Source: Miscanthus floridulus
Lineage: Eukaryota; Streptophyta; Magnoliopsida; Poales; Poaceae
DNA: 64,000 bases
Direction: 5' to 3'
Assembly (NCBI RefSeq): GCF_019320115.1
Contig: NC_089595.1
Location: forward strand, 112,360,461-112,424,460
Part shown: one piece after another, positions 30,341-40,580 of the stretch
Layout of the letters: every line of letters begins with the position of its first letter
Position numbering within the stretch: the stretch's first letter is position 1
Notes under the pieces: generated by a model
Database searches by the model: none
The model's input: only the letters and a program-made list of their open reading frames with translations
What the model was told of the DNA's origin: nothing
Translations under genes and position numbers: made by a program

Positions 30341-32940
30341 AGATCTACAATCCTTATATAGGCCATTTTTTCATTTAAGAAAGTTTGAACAAAATGTAAT
30401 TCAAATTTTTGACTAGTGTTTGATAAAACTTTCTCAAATGGGAAAATAAGCTATGTAAAAATTGTAGATCTTGCTGAGATGATCAAACTTGGTATTCAGA
30501 GTTTTTTCATCTGAGGTCATTTAGTGTCTCATTTGAGCAAGTTTACCAAGTCAAATTTGGTCAAATGAAAAAACAACACTTTGACTCTAGTATTATGAAC
30601 TCTAAATGACTTCAAATTGAAAAGTTTTGAATACCAATTTTGTTCAACTCATCAAGATCTACAATTATTGTTTTGGTCAACTTTCCATTTGAGATAGTTT
30701 GGATGGTTCAAATTTGTGATTTTTAAATTTTGATGCCTACAAACTAGTTTTCGGAACCCTACATTGTCTCAAATTGAAAAGTTTTGAATACCAAGTTTGT
30801 TCATCTCATCAAGATCTACAATCCTTATATAGGCCATTTTTTCATTTGAGAAAGTTTGTATAAAATGTAGTTCAAATTTCACAAGTGTGTGACATAGTTT
30901 TAGAAAGTCTATATGAGATTCAAGAATTTGTGACTAGTGTTTGATAAAAATTTCTCAAATGGGAAAATGAGCTATGTAACAGTTGTAGATCTTTCTGAGA
31001 TGATCAAACTTGGTATTCAGAGTTTTTTCATCTGAGGTCATTTAGTATCTCATTTGAGCAAGTTTGACCAAGTTAAATTTGGTCAAACGAAAAAACAACA
31101 CTGACTCTAGTATTATGAACTCTAAATGACTTCAAATTGAAAAGTTTTGAATACTAAGTTTGTTCAACTCATCAAGATCTACAATTGTTGTTTTGGTCAA
31201 CTTTCCATTTGAGATAGTTTGGATGGTTCAAATTTGTGATTTTTAAATTTCGACGCCTAAAAACTAGTTTTCGGAACCCTAGATTGTCTCAAATTGAAAA
31301 GTTTTGAATACCAAGTTTGTTCAGCTCATCAAGATCTACAATCCTTATATAGACCATTTTTTCATTTGAGAAAGTTTGAACAAAATGTAGTTCAAATTTC
31401 ACAAGTGTGTGACATAGTTTTAGAAAGTCTATATGAGATTCAAGAATTCGTGACTAGTGTTCGATAAAACTTTCTCAAATGGGAAAATGAGCTATGTAAC
31501 AATTGTAGATCTTGCTGAGATGATCAAACTTGGTATTCAGAGTTTTTTCATCTGAGGTCATTTAGTGTCTCATTTGAGCAAGTTTGACCAAGTCAAATTT
31601 GGTCAAATGAAAAAACAACACTTTGACTCTAGTGTTATGAACTCTAAATGACTTCAAATTGAAAAGTTTTGAATACCAAGTTTGTTCAACTCATCAAGAT
31701 CTACAATTGTTGTTTTGGTCAACTTTCCATTTGAGATAGTTTGGACGGTTCAAATTTGTGATTTTTAAATTTCAACGCCTACAAACTAGTTTTCGGAACC
31801 CTAGATTGGCTCAAATTGAAAAGTTTTGAATACCAAGTTTGTTCATCTCATCAAGATCTACAATCCTTATATAGGCCATTTTTTCATTTGAGAAAGTTTG
31901 AATAAAATATAGTTCAAATTTCATAAGTGTGTGACATAGTTTTAGAAAGTCTATATCAGATTCAATAATTTGCGACTAGTGTTTGATAAAAATTTCTCAA
32001 ATGGGAAAATGAGCTATGTAACAGTTGTAGATCTTGTTGAGATGATCAAACTTGGTATTCAGAGTTTTTTCATCTGAGGTCATTTAGTGTCTCATTTGAG
32101 CAAGTTTGACCAAGTCAAATTTGGTCAAACGAAAAAACAATACTTTGACTCTAGTATTATGAACTCTAAATGACTTCAAATTGAAAAGTTTTGAATACCA
32201 AGTTTGTTAAACTCATCAGGATCTACAATTGTTGTTTTGGTCAACTTTCCATTTGAGATAGTTTGGACGGTTCAAATTTGTGATTTTTAAATTTCGATGC
32301 CTACAAACTAGTTTTCGGAACCCTACATTATCTCAAATTGAAAAGTTTTGAATACCAAGTTTGTTCATCTCATCAAGATCTACAATCCTTATATAGGCCA
32401 TTTTTTCATTTGAGAAAGTTTGTATAAAATGTAGTTCAAATTTCACAATTGTGTGACATAGTTTTAGAAAGTCTATATGAGATTCAAGAATTTGTGACTA
32501 GTGTTTGATAAAAATTTCTCAAATGGGAAAATGAGCTATGTAACAGTTGTAGATCTTGCTGAGATGATCAAACTTGGTATTCAGAGTTTTTTCATCTGAG
32601 GTCATTTAGTGTCTCATTTGAGCAAGTTTGACCAAGTTAAATTTGGTCAAACAAAAAAACAACACTTTGACTCTAGTATTATGAACTCTAAATGACTTCA
32701 AATTGAAAAGTTTTGAATACCAAGTTTGTTCAACTCATCAAGATCTACAATTGTTGTTTTGGTCAACTTTCCATTTGAGATAGTTTGGATGGTTCAAATT
32801 TGTGATTTTTAAATTTCGATGCCTAAAAACTAGTTTTCGGAACCCTAGATTGTCTCAAATTGAAAAGTTTTGAATACCAAGTTTGTTCAGCTCATCAAAA
32901 TCTACAATCCTTATATAGGCCATTTTTTCATTTGAGAAAG
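30341..32940. repeat. Tandem array of ~521-bp units, each with inverted sub-repeats
   Basis: The phrase AGATCTACAATCCTTATATAGG recurs at about 30341, 30812, 31332, 31854, 32376 and (variant) 32897, giving spacings of 471, 520, 522, 522 and 521. The first unit lacks about 50 bp. Inside each unit, GATCTACAA...TTTGAGAAAGTT occurs in plus orientation, then inverted ~135 bp later (AACTTTCTCAAATGGG...TTGTAGATC), then plus again (GATCTACAATTGTTGTTTTGG). AT-rich and non-coding. Confidence 0.92.
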
Positions 32941-33191
32941 TTTGAATAATATCCGGATAATATCCGTTTTAATATCCAGATATATCCGATACTTAACCGG
33001 ATTATCCGATATCCGCCGGATATCGATGATATTACATCCGTATTTGATATCCGCCAAAGATATCCGTTTTATTATCCGTATCCGAAAAAAAATCCGGATA
33101 TCCGAGTAACTATTCAGATAAGTGTTCATATTTGTTCGGTCGAACGGACGGTCGAATAAATATCCGTACCGTTTTCATCCATATGCACATG

Positions 33192-33315
33192 GTGTTGAAT
33201 CCACGATTGGGTGTCGGATTTCAGGTTTGGCCTTGATTAGTGTCTGCAAAACGTCTGCGACCAGAAGAAAGAGGTAGGGGATAGTGGATCTCCTCGACGG
33301 AGTCCCCTTTTGTAG
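33192..33315 (-). pseudogene. LINE RT middle part between two insertions
   Basis: The minus strand reads IPYLFLLVADVLQTLIKAKP then EIRHPIVDSTPC, the block just before the YADD region. Thus only about 130 bp of LINE separates the hAT element from the copia element. Confidence 0.8.
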
Positions 33316-33799
33316 TGTTAAGATAATCTACTGCTACTTTGTTTGAACACAGTAAGGAGAAGGCGGCGTTGAAAAGGCCTCCTGCTGTGATACTGTAGCC
33401 GCTGCAGGTGCAGGCGTCGAACTGCTCACCTGCAGCACTGTAGGCACATGCAGTGGCTGGCGCAGAGTCAGCCCTGTATGTTATATAGTCACTGTTACAG
33501 CATATGCGCTGTACTAAGACTAGATGGATAGAGTTGTATAAATAGACTACCACGACAACTCAGTAAAGAGAGCTCAGATTTGCCATTTCACAGACAGGGC
33601 TTCAGCCAACGCTGGTGTCTTGTATTGTGCGTGCATGCTCTGTTCTCCCTTCTTCTTCTAGCTCAAGCCATAGTGTGTGGGGACGGACAATGCTTGTTCA
33701 TGGTCGACACGGCTAGTGGGTGCTCGGCAACACTAGCGGGTGCTCGGTAAGACTGGTGAGTGATTCTCTAACCTGAGTCGGTGATCCTGTAGGCCAACA
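33316..33799 (+). repeat. 5' LTR of copia element
   Basis: 484 bp. It has a TATA-like TTGTATAAATAGACTACC near 33534 and ends GTAGGCCAACA directly before the PBS. Confidence 0.88.
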
Positions 33800-33801
33800 A
33801 G

Positions 33802-33815
33802 TGGTATCAGAGCCG
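33802..33815 (+). promoter_or_regulatory. Primer binding site (initiator tRNA-Met type)
   Basis: TGGTATCAGAGCCG, the standard complement of the plant initiator methionine tRNA 3' end, two bases after the LTR. Confidence 0.9.
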
Positions 33816-33847
33816 TACAAGCACCGTCACCAGACTAACTGCTGGCG

Positions 33848-34754
33848 ATGACGGACAGTTCAAAGATGGGCGACAGCAGTGGCACTGCTGTGGCTGCCCA
33901 GCCACGACCGGAGGTCGTTGTTCGCACAGTGCGGAAGGTTAGCGGCACCAGTTGGCCGACGCTGACTTGCACCAACTATGGAGAGTGGTCGGTGACCATA
34001 AAGGTCAAGCTCAGAGCCCGATGGCTCTAGAATGCTGTTGACAAGGGCATCGACAATGAAGAAGATGACATGTCAGCGTTGGAGGCTATCCTCACTGCTG
34101 TACCGGCGGAATACAGGGAGCCGTTGGGGGCGAAGAGCTCTACTAAGGAGGCGTGGGAGGCTATTGTGGCGATGCGTGTCGGTTCCGACCGCACAAAGAA
34201 GGCAACGGCTCAGCTTCTGAAGCAGGAGTACGCCAACCTCAAGTTCAAGGATGGTGAAACGGTGGAGGATTTCTCCCTCTGCCTGTAGACGCTCATCAGC
34301 AAGCTGAAGAGCCATAGCGTCACCATCGACGAAGAGGAGGCGGTCTCCAAGTACCTCCACTCCATGCCGACAAAGTACATCCAGATCGCTCTTTCCATAG
34401 AGACGATGCTGGACTTGTCCACCCTCACCATTGAGGATGTGACAGGCCGTTTGCGGGCGGTGGACTAGCATCTGGAGCAGGCGACAACAATGAATGACAG
34501 CGGGAAACTCCTGCTGACAGAAGAGGAGTAGGATGCTCGGAGGAACTCTGGGAAGGCAGCCTCCTCTAGCCGCGGTGGCGAGGGCAAGCGCCACAGCAAG
34601 GCTTCTTCGGAGAAGAAGTAGGTTGACCCCAACGCCTGCCGACGTTGCGGGAAGATGGGCCATTGGGCACGAGAGTGCCCAAACCGCAAGCAGGAAAAGA
34701 AGGTTCAGGCTCATTTGGCGCAAGCCGATGACCAGGATAGGCCACTATCCTGAT
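33848..34754 (+). pseudogene. gag: copia gag
   Basis: From the ATG at 33848 the UBN2-type gag reads through WPTLTCTNYGEWSVTIKVKL, KEAWEAIVAMRVGSDR, LLKQEYANLKFKDGETVEDF and KYLHSMPTKY. It ends with a zinc knuckle CRRCGKMGHWAREC (about 34638). Five in-frame stops occur in the frame, all TAG (34028, 34286, 34466, 34529, 34619). Gag should package the element RNA; this copy cannot do so. Confidence 0.82.
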
Positions 34755-35860
34755 GGCAACGTTCTGTGCACTGCACGACGTCGAGGCCGATGAGAGGGAA
34801 GAGGCGACGATGGTGGAAGGCCCTGAAGAGTGTCAACCTCGATGAACCACGCGCCTAATTTCACCTCGGACGTGTGGGCGCCGACCAGGAGCAGCGGTGG
34901 TATCTGGACTCTGGTGCCAGTAACCACATGACGGGCTCCAAGGCATCCTTCTCTGAGCTCGACAGCGATGTTACCGGTATGGTGAAGTTTGGTGACAGCT
35001 TAAGGGTGGCTATTCAAGGGCGCGGCACCATCATCTTCAGATGCCAGAACGGGGAGCACCGCACGCTAACGGATGTATATTACATCCCACAGCTACGTTC
35101 CAGCATCATCAGCATTGGTTAGCTGGATGAGCGTGATAGCGAGGTACTGATCAAGGACAGAGTCTTTAGGATCAAGGACCGGAAGCAGCGACTTCTCGCT
35201 AAGGTGAAGAGGTCCCTGAACCGGTTGTACCTGCTCGACCTGAAGGTGGAGCAGCTGGTGTGCCTAGCGGCAAGACACTCCGAGGAACCGTGGATGTGGC
35301 ATGCCCGGTTCGGACATCTCAGCTTCGACGTGCTTGGTCGGCTAGAGAAGATGGTCCGACGGCTACCCCACATCAAGTACGGAGGCGAGCTGTGCGACAG
35401 CTACCTGGCCAAGAAGCAGAGGAGGCTACCTTTCCCAAAGGCGGCCAAGTATCACGCGAAAGACGCTCTTGAGCTCGTTCACGGCGACCTCTACGGGCTG
35501 ATCACGCCTGCTACAAACGGTGGTCGGTGGTACTTCCTCCTGCTTATGGATGATTACAGTCGCTACATGTGGCTGCAACTCCTGACGAGCAAGGACGAAG
35601 CGGCGGCGGCGACCAAGGAGTTCAAGATGCGCACGGAGGCTGAGAGCGGCAAGAAGCTCTGCGTGCTGAGAACTGATCGTGGCAGTGAATTCACTTCGGT
35701 GGAGTTTGCTGCGTACTATGCGGATTAGGGTGTGGGGCAACACCACACCACGTCGTACTTGCCACAACAGAATAGCGTGGTGGAGCGATAGAACCAGACG
35801 GTGGTCGGCATGGCCCGATCCATGATGAAAGCCAAAGGCATGCCAACAAGGTTCTAGGGG
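34755..35860 (+). pseudogene. copia protease and integrase (first part)
   Basis: The protease active site is WYLDSGASNHMTG (34892), followed by VYYIPQLRSSIISIG and a TAG. The pre-integrase HHCC region has WHARFGHLSFDVLG and CDSYLAKKQ (the first Cys of the CxxC pair kept, the second a Tyr). The integrase core begins HGDLYGLITPATNGGRWYFL and continues to LRTDRGSEFTS, with ADYG replaced by a TAG at 35727. The Glu motif region reads QQNSVVER then TAG near 35788. A run of eight Gs at 35859 shifts the frame. Confidence 0.82.
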
Positions 35861-37888
35861 GGGAGGCGGTGACCACGGCGATGTTCATCCTCAACCGTGC
35901 TCCGACCAAGGCCCTGACGGGCAAGACGCTGTTTGAAGCTTGGTATGGGCGCAAGCCGAGCGTATCCTTCCTCCAGACATTTGGCTGCATCGGCCACGTT
36001 AGGAAGATAATGCTGAACCTCACCAAGCTAGAGGACAGGAGCACACCCATGGTGTTCCTAGGCTGTGCGGAGGGTACCAAGGCGTACCGGCTCTACGACC
36101 CACGTGGAGACAAGGTGCTTGTCTCGCGCGAACACTGCAGGAGTTATGACGAGCTATCCAGAAGTAGTGCCGAGCACTCAAGGTGCTATGCCAAGCACTC
36201 CGGCAAAATAGGGAACTCCATCGACGCCGATCGAGTTCGCCTCACCTCCAAGTGATATCACTAAGTTCGTGGATGCCTTCCACGAAGGTGAGGAGGTGTG
36301 GTTCCACAGGCTGGACGACATCGTTGGTGGCACATGTCCCTCAAGTCTGGCGGGTAGGCTGCTCAATGACGTAGAGCTGCTATTCGTCAGTGCTGAGGAA
36401 CCACCCACGTTCGCGCTTGTCGAGCATGATGGAAACTGGCGACGAGCGATGCTTGAGGAGATGAAGGCGATCGAGGAAAACGAGACTTGGCAGCTCGTCG
36501 ATCCACCTCTAGGATGCCGTCCGATCAGCCTAAAGTGGGTGTACAGGGTCAAGCGGGACGAGCTCAGTGCCATTGTCAAGAACAAGGCATGCCTCGTCAC
36601 CCGAGGCTTTGTTCAGCACGAGGACATAGACTTCGAGGAGGTCGTTGCGCCAGTAGCGTGCATGGAGTCGGTTCATTTGCTACTTGCTTTGGCAGCAGCA
36701 AAGGACTGGTGCGTCCATCACTTGGATGTTAAATCGGCCTTCCTCAACGATGAGCTGGCGGAAATGGTCTTCGTCAGACAACCTCTAGGTTTCGCCGTCA
36801 AGGGAGAGGAGCATAGGGTGCTCCGACTATGTAAGGCGCTCTATGGGCTGCGGCTAGCCCCTTCAGCATGGAACGCCAAGCTTGACGCCACGCTAGGCGA
36901 GCTTGGGTTTCAATGGTGCGCAACCGAGCACACGCTCTACACGTGGCGACGGGGGAAGGAGGAGCTCATCGTCGGCCTGTATGTGGATGACTTAATCATC
37001 ACCAGCACGCGCACGGAGGACATCAACAACTTTAAGTGTGAGATGGTGACTCGTTTTCGAATGAGTGATCTCGGCACACTCTCCTACTACCTCGGTATCG
37101 AGGTGAGATAGGGGAAGGAGGAACTCACGCTCGGTCAGAGCACGTATGCCTCCAAGCTGTTGGAGAGGAGCGGCATGGCTAAGTGCAAGCCATGCCTGAC
37201 TCCGATGGAGGAGCGACTGAAGCTAACGAAGGCCAGTACCACGGCGAAGGTGGATGCAATACTCTATCGAAGCATCGTCGATGGTCTGTGCTACCTAGTC
37301 CACACGAGGCTAGACATTGTGTTCGCCGTGGGCTATGTCAGTCGCTTCATGGAGGATCCTAGAGAGGATTACTGGGCTACGGTGAAGCGACTACTGCGCT
37401 ACGTCAAGGGGACGATAGATCATGGGATCATCTTCCCAAAGACCAGCAAGAGTAGGCTGCAGCTCATTGTGTTCAGCGATGCAGATATGGTAGGGGACAT
37501 CGACGGACGACAGAGCACCTCTGGGGTGCCCGTATTCCTCGGGTCGGCCCCAATTTCATGGCTGTCGCTGAAGCAAAAGGTGATGGCGCTATCTACGTGC
37601 GAGACAGAGTACGTAGCGGCGGCCACAACAGTGTGCCAAGTTGTGTGGCTACGCTGACTGCTAGGCGAGCTGACCGGTGTGGAAGCTCACCCACCAGCAC
37701 TGATGGTGGACAACCAGCCCGCCATCGCCCTCGCGAAGAATTTGGTTCTGCACGACCAGAGTAAACACATCGACGTGAAGTTCCACTTCCTCAGGGACTA
37801 TGTCGATGGAGGGCAGATCGTCATCGAGTTCATTAAAACTGGTCAGCAACTTGTGAATGTCCTCACCAAGCCGCTCGGATGTCTTTGA
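35861..37888 (+). pseudogene. copia integrase end, reverse transcriptase and RNase H
   Basis: The integrase tail (FILNRAPTKALTGKTLFEAW, KPSVSFLQTFGCIGHV) is in a shifted frame from 35869; the original frame returns near 36269. The RT reads [51 protein letters not shown] and the catalytic YVDDLIITS (36980). A TAG at 37109 precedes the connection. RNase H follows: GFSDAD-type FSDADMVGDIDGRQSTSG (37473), STCETEYVAAATT, DNQPAIALAKN and HIDVKFHFLRD. A TGA lies at 37655. Decayed but easily recognised. Confidence 0.85.
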
Positions 37889-37941
37889 CTCATGGAGCCA
37901 AAGGAGATGATCGACATGGAGGGGTTACAAGGGTTAGCAGT

Positions 37942-37957
37942 AGGATTAGGAGAAGAT
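37942..37957 (+). promoter_or_regulatory. Polypurine tract of copia element
   Basis: AGGATTAGGAGAAGAT lies directly before the 3' LTR start TGTTAG. Confidence 0.65.
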
Positions 37958-38439
37958 TGTTAGATAATCTACTCCTACCTTGTGTGAACACAGCAAGGGG
38001 AAGGCGGCGCTGAAAAGGCCCCCTGCTGTGATACTGTAGCACTGCAGGTGCAGGCGCCGAACTGCTCACCTGCAGCACTGTAGGCACATGCAGTGGCCGG
38101 CACAGAGTCAGCCCTGTATGTTATCTAGTCACTGTTACAGCATGTACGCTGTACTAAGACTAGATGGATAGAGTTGTATAAATAGATTACCATGGCAACT
38201 CAGTAAAGAGAGCTCAGATTTGCCATCTCACAGACAGGGCTTCGGCCAATGCTGGTGTCTTGTATTGTGCATGCATGCTCTGTTCTCCCTTCTTCTTCTA
38301 GCTCAAGCCATAGTGTGTGGGGACAGACAATGCTTGTTCGTGGTCGGCATGGCTAGTGGGTGCTTGGCAACACTAGCGGGTGCTTGACAAGACTAGCGAG
38401 TGGTTCTCTCACCTGAGCCAGTGATCCTGTGGGCCAACA
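37958..38439 (+). repeat. 3' LTR of copia element
   Basis: 482 bp, colinear with the 5' LTR. Roughly 35 differences by eye including two 1-2 bp indels. Confidence 0.88.
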
Positions 38440-38825
38440 TGCAGGTGAACCATGGACCCGGGCATCCGTTGACAAGGATAGCTATTCTTGAAGAAGACAA
38501 CAACTCCATGACCCAATTGCACCAAAGTTCAGGGAAACCTCTGGCTTGCATTATCTTGGTGAGTCTATCCCAATTGATGGTGTCAAAAGCTTTTGCAAAG
38601 TCAAATTTAAGTACCAGGGTGGGGACTTTCCTCTGGTGACAGCATTGAACCAGTTCTGTTGCATAGACAAAGGTGTTTGTGATGGATCTCCCTTTTACGA
38701 AGCCTGACTGATCACTCCATATTAGAGTTGAAATTTCTCGCTATAGCCTTGTGGTCATTATTTTGGAGACAATTTTAACACTGCAGTTCTGAAGACATAT
38801 AGGCCTAAAGGAGTCCGGAGTCACT
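38440..38825 (-). pseudogene. LINE RT, N-terminal part
   Basis: The minus strand reads DSFRPICLQNCSVKIVSKIM, then SDQSGFVKGRSITNTFVYA, LVLKFDFAKAFDTINWDRL and LVNGCPGPWF. These are fingers and palm blocks of plant LINE RT, including the catalytic Asp of KFDFAKAFD. One stop is visible after IMTTRL. The 5' continuation is cut by the gypsy LTR at 38826. Confidence 0.87.
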
Positions 38826-39155
38826 TGTTATGTGCCGGAAGGGAAATAGGAGTGGGAGGAGAAGAAAGAACAAGGAATGAAGCTTGGGCCACGGAAGATG
38901 GATTCATTTGGACCGTCTGACGTCTTGGGCCGATGGCCTGGTTCAGGAAGTATAACAAGCAGTCTGCTGTGTAGGCACGGGCATCGAACCCGTTGTAACT
39001 GAATTCCCCAACTAACTCTGTTGCTTCCCAATCCCAGAACTCTATTCTTGCTACCTATCCTGAGTTCTGTGCTTTCTACCCCAAAATCTGTCCATTCTTG
39101 TATTGGATTCGATCATTTGGTTATCCTACAACCCTAGTTACCTGAGTTCGTATCA
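38826..39155 (+). repeat. 5' LTR of Reina-like element
   Basis: Starts TGTTATGTGCCGG, ends GAGTTCGTATCA, and is followed immediately by ATTGGTATCTAGAGC. Only one LTR is in view. Confidence 0.72.
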
Positions 39156-39171
39156 ATTGGTATCTAGAGCT
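39156..39171 (+). promoter_or_regulatory. Primer binding site of Reina-like element
   Basis: ATTGGTATCTAGAGCT differs by one base from the initiator tRNA-Met complement TGGTATCAGAGC (CT in place of CA). Confidence 0.75.
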
Positions 39172-39250
39172 GAGTTGCATCGAGGACAAATTTTTGTTTT
39201 GCGGTGTTCTTGACGATTTGGCGCCCATGATTTCCTAGTTTGAGTAGAAG

Positions 39251-40580
39251 ATGGTGACCTCCATTGATGGGGTGGACTCCAAGGTGGACAAGCTCTCCAA
39301 GCAGCTCAAACGAGTTTCCCGGAGATGATGGGAGAGATGATGGACAAGTTGAGTGGATTGGAGACATGGCGCATCGACGTGGACAAGTCGTTCGGCGCGT
39401 TGCTCCAATGGGCTTCGAACACCTCTATCGATATGGGTTTGGCCGCGGCCCGGTTGGAACAATTGGAGGTGTGCACCACTGCCACCACCACCATCGTAGC
39501 TTCTACCTCATCCGCAAGCGTTTGAGGTGCTTCCTCATCTGGTCTAGGCAGCGCACACCGTGTTGGATCTGAACCGTGCTCTAAGTCTCTCGTCGCACCC
39601 ATCTACGTCGAGCGGGGAGCAACTGCCCAACAGGCACTGCGCGCCTGGCGAGGGGGTGTTGGGACCCTACTCACCACCCCACCCTCAGGGTATGTTCAAT
39701 GATCCCCCTCAAACTTCTTGCTATGTGCATGATGATTCTGCATCTCCATACCCAAGAGCTCCATTCCCAAAGCTTGATTTCCCTAAGTTTGCTGGTGAGA
39801 ATCCACGGCTATGGTGTGAGCAATGTGAAATGAATTTCGAGGTGTACGCAGTTCATCCTGCGCTGAAGACCCGGTTTGCGGCGCTAAATTTCATTGCTCC
39901 TGCATCTACCGGGCTTCAGACTATGAAACACCGAGGAAGGATTACTGATTGGGCAAAGCTGTGTGAGTTGGTTTTCGCCAAGTATGACAAAGACCAGTAT
40001 GCTTTGATGTTGCCTCATTTGGAGGCTCTGAAGCAGACGAGTTCAGTGACTGAGTATCAGCAGCACTTTGAGGAGCTTTCCTATGGCATCATTCTTTACA
40101 ACCTAGCTTTTGATGACACTTATTTGGTCACACGATTTCTTGGTGGACTGAAGGAGGAGAACAGGGTAGCTATTGCTTTGCATCGGCCTAAAGATGTGGA
40201 TACTGCCAGCGCCTTAGCATTGTTGCAAGAAGAAGAACTGGAAAATTCCAAGAAGAAGATCATTCATCATGATCAGTCCAAATCTGCTTATAAGGCATTC
40301 AGTCCAGTGGACAGGCCTAAAACTATCGATTCTGAAAAATCCAAGATCAAGCCAGTTGAAGATAAATTGGGGTCTCTAAAAGCTTATCGTAGACAGCATG
40401 GACTATGTTTCAGATGGTGAGAAGTGGGGTCCAAGGCATAAGTGTCCCACTCAGGTATCTATCCATGTGGTTGAGGAACTATTAGATGCTTTGGATGATG
40501 GAGGAGAGCCTAACACTGCTACAATGGAGGAGTCTGAGGAATCTAAAGAAGTAATGGCAATTGGTGACAGTCTAACTCAA
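39251..40580 (+). pseudogene. gag: Reina-like gag
   Basis: The start at 39251 (MVTSIDGVDSKVDKLSKQL) is quickly broken by stops and frame changes to about 39560. Then a 286-codon open stretch holds the gag core: PFPKLDFPKFAGENPRLWCE, MLPHLEALKQTSSVTEYQQ, YLVTRFLGGLKEE. The knuckle region reads GLCFRW-stop-EKWGPRHKCP (40405), with the second Cys lost and a TGA, where relatives have C-x2-C-GEKW-x-x-GHKC. A hinge (VVEELLDALDD) follows. Confidence 0.8.

Larger units (their letters stand above)
29848..33183. mobile_element. Ds-like (Ac/hAT) non-autonomous transposon carrying a satellite-like array
   Basis: The termini TAGGGATGAAAACGG and, inverted at the right end, TATGGATGAAAACGG match the Ac/Ds-type ends. 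The flanking 8-bp duplication is TGCACATG (29840-29847 and 33184-33191), the hAT size. Subterminal 200-bp zones are packed with CGGATA/TATCCG motifs on both sides, as expected of transposase-binding repeats. No transposase frame exists. The interior holds an AT microsatellite and five tandem ~521-bp units. The element sits in the LINE RT and restores it when removed, which proves both ends. Confidence 0.9.
33316..38439 (+). mobile_element. Ty1/copia retrotransposon inserted in the LINE (5.1 kb)
   Basis: LTRs 33316-33799 and 37958-38439 start TGTTA and end CCAACA. The flanking 5-mers TGTAG and TGCAG are probably a target duplication with one mutation. The LINE frame resumes on both sides. Domain order gag, protease, integrase, RT, RNase H is copia-type. 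By eye the LTRs differ at about 7%, so it is older than the Tat insertion. Gag-pol is mostly one frame broken by TAG codons and a few small indels. Confidence 0.9.
28448..38825 (-). mobile_element. Non-LTR retrotransposon (LINE) split by two later insertions
   Basis: Minus-strand RT and C-terminal sequence continue across two insertions (29848-33183 and 33316-38439) and a MITE (29329-29444). The LINE parts are 28448-29328, 29445-29847, 33184-33315 and 38440-38825, about 1.9 kb in total. The 5' part (endonuclease and ORF1) is not present, because a gypsy element starts at 38826 and interrupts it. The 3' end is near 28448; no clean poly(A) tail was assigned. Very decayed. Confidence 0.85.

Noticed and set aside
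30341..32940. Regular direct repeats that could suggest a CRISPR-like array
   Set aside because: Units are ~521 bp, nearly identical throughout with no variable spacers, and lie inside a eukaryotic hAT element.
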